Assembly (NCBI GenBank): GCA_949287685.1
Contig: CASEHF010000017.1
Location: 1 to 35,434, forward strand
DNA: 35,434 nt
From: an uncultured Christensenella sp.
Lineage (GTDB): Bacteria; Bacillota; Clostridia; Christensenellales; UBA1242
Direction of reading: 5' to 3'
Shown here: positions 35,261 to 35,434 of the stretch, in pieces
How the letters are laid out: each line of letters begins with the position of its first letter
Position numbering within the stretch: the first letter of the stretch is position 1
The notes under the pieces: model-generated
What the model was told of the DNA's origin: nothing
Databases searched by the model: none
What the model saw: the letters and a program-made list of their open reading frames with translations, nothing else
Translations under genes and position numbers: made by a program

Positions 35261-35289
35261 TTGATAAAAATAATAATTTATGCTAAAAT
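35261..35289 (+). promoter_or_regulatory. SigA-type promoter reading off the right edge
   Basis: TTGATA (35261-35266), a 17-base spacer, and TAAAAT (35284-35289) on the plus strand. The start falls near 35,296, just before a 7-bp hairpin (TATAAAC/GTTTATA) and the GGAAGGTTGGCT repeats. Confidence 0.55.
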
Positions 35290-35313
35290 AAATTTATAAA
35301 CTAATCGTTTATA

Positions 35314-35434
35314 GAAGGTTGGCTCTTGTCAAGCAGCCACCCTTTACCAACACTATGGAAGGTTGGCTTTGTTAGTACCTCGCCTATCGGCTCGGTGCCG
35401 CTAGCCAACTTCTCCACTCCGTTCTTGGAAGGTT
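35314..35434 (+). repeat. GC-richer hairpin repeat (GGAAGGTTGGCT) cut by the window end
   Basis: GAAGGTTGGCT at 35314-35324, GGAAGGTTGGCT at 35357-35368, and GGAAGGTT at 35427-35434. The second copy pairs with AGCCAACTT (35403-35411) and encloses an inner hairpin, CGGC/GCCG. The first pairs imperfectly with AGCAGCCACCCTT. One frame is open through it but has no start with a ribosome binding site. It could be a dispersed intergenic repeat or the start of an RNA gene. Confidence 0.55.

Noticed and set aside
35314..35434. Protein-coding start at the right edge
   Set aside because: One frame is open, but it follows a stop, has no ATG with a ribosome binding site, and the sequence is dominated by inverted repeats.

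Overview
The window looks like a chromosomal piece of a low-GC, Gram-positive-type bacterium (Bacillota, probably an uncultured Clostridia lineage). The evidence is very AT-rich intergenic DNA, AGGAG-type ribosome binding sites, many SigA-like promoters with 17-bp spacers, intrinsic terminators, a YkpA-type ABC-F protein, a lipobox lipoprotein, and an amidase with two C-terminal peptidoglycan-binding repeats. Taxonomy below that level is inference.

Layout. From 1 to 1.7 kb there is a small exported protein (+), then an unrecognised, highly structured RNA candidate on the minus strand (about 927 to 551) with its own promoter and terminator, then a TIGR00725/LOG-like nucleotide-binding protein. 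From 1.9 to 8.6 kb there are minus-strand housekeeping genes: cysS, placed 10 bp behind a ykpA-like ABC-F gene, then aspS, then an MFS/GPH-like sugar transporter. From 8.8 to 29.9 kb, about 60 percent of the window, lie two giant minus-strand surface-protein genes. The upstream one is a lipoprotein with a Big_2 domain, about 16 Fn3-like units and a GLUG-type C-terminus, broken by an apparent +1 frameshift near 23,040. The downstream one encodes a 4,523-residue, N-terminally membrane-anchored protein with about 18 Fn3-like units followed by some 2,500 residues that I cannot assign. From 30.2 to 31.1 kb there are tRNA-Arg(CCT), an AT-rich stretch with three DnaA-box-like 9-mers, and a small membrane protein. 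From 31.3 to 32.8 kb an amidase/PG_binding gene is bracketed on both sides by a short repeated motif, GCATAGTAC, one copy of which is a perfect 14-bp palindrome. From 33.0 to 34.9 kb an MFS transporter (+), apparently leaderless, faces a flavodoxin (-). The last 150 bases hold a promoter-like sequence and the start of a GC-richer hairpin repeat (GGAAGGTTGGCT) that runs off the window.

How the genes work together. The tRNA synthetases, tRNA-Arg and ABC-F protein belong to translation. The two giants, the amidase and the small exported protein belong to the cell envelope. The two giants are adjacent, co-oriented and built from the same repeat type, so they probably act as partners at the cell surface. 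The candidates for something undescribed are the orphan RNA at 551-927, the GCATAGTAC motif around the amidase, and the giant protein pair. I saw no CRISPR array, insertion sequence, transposase, phage gene or restriction system.
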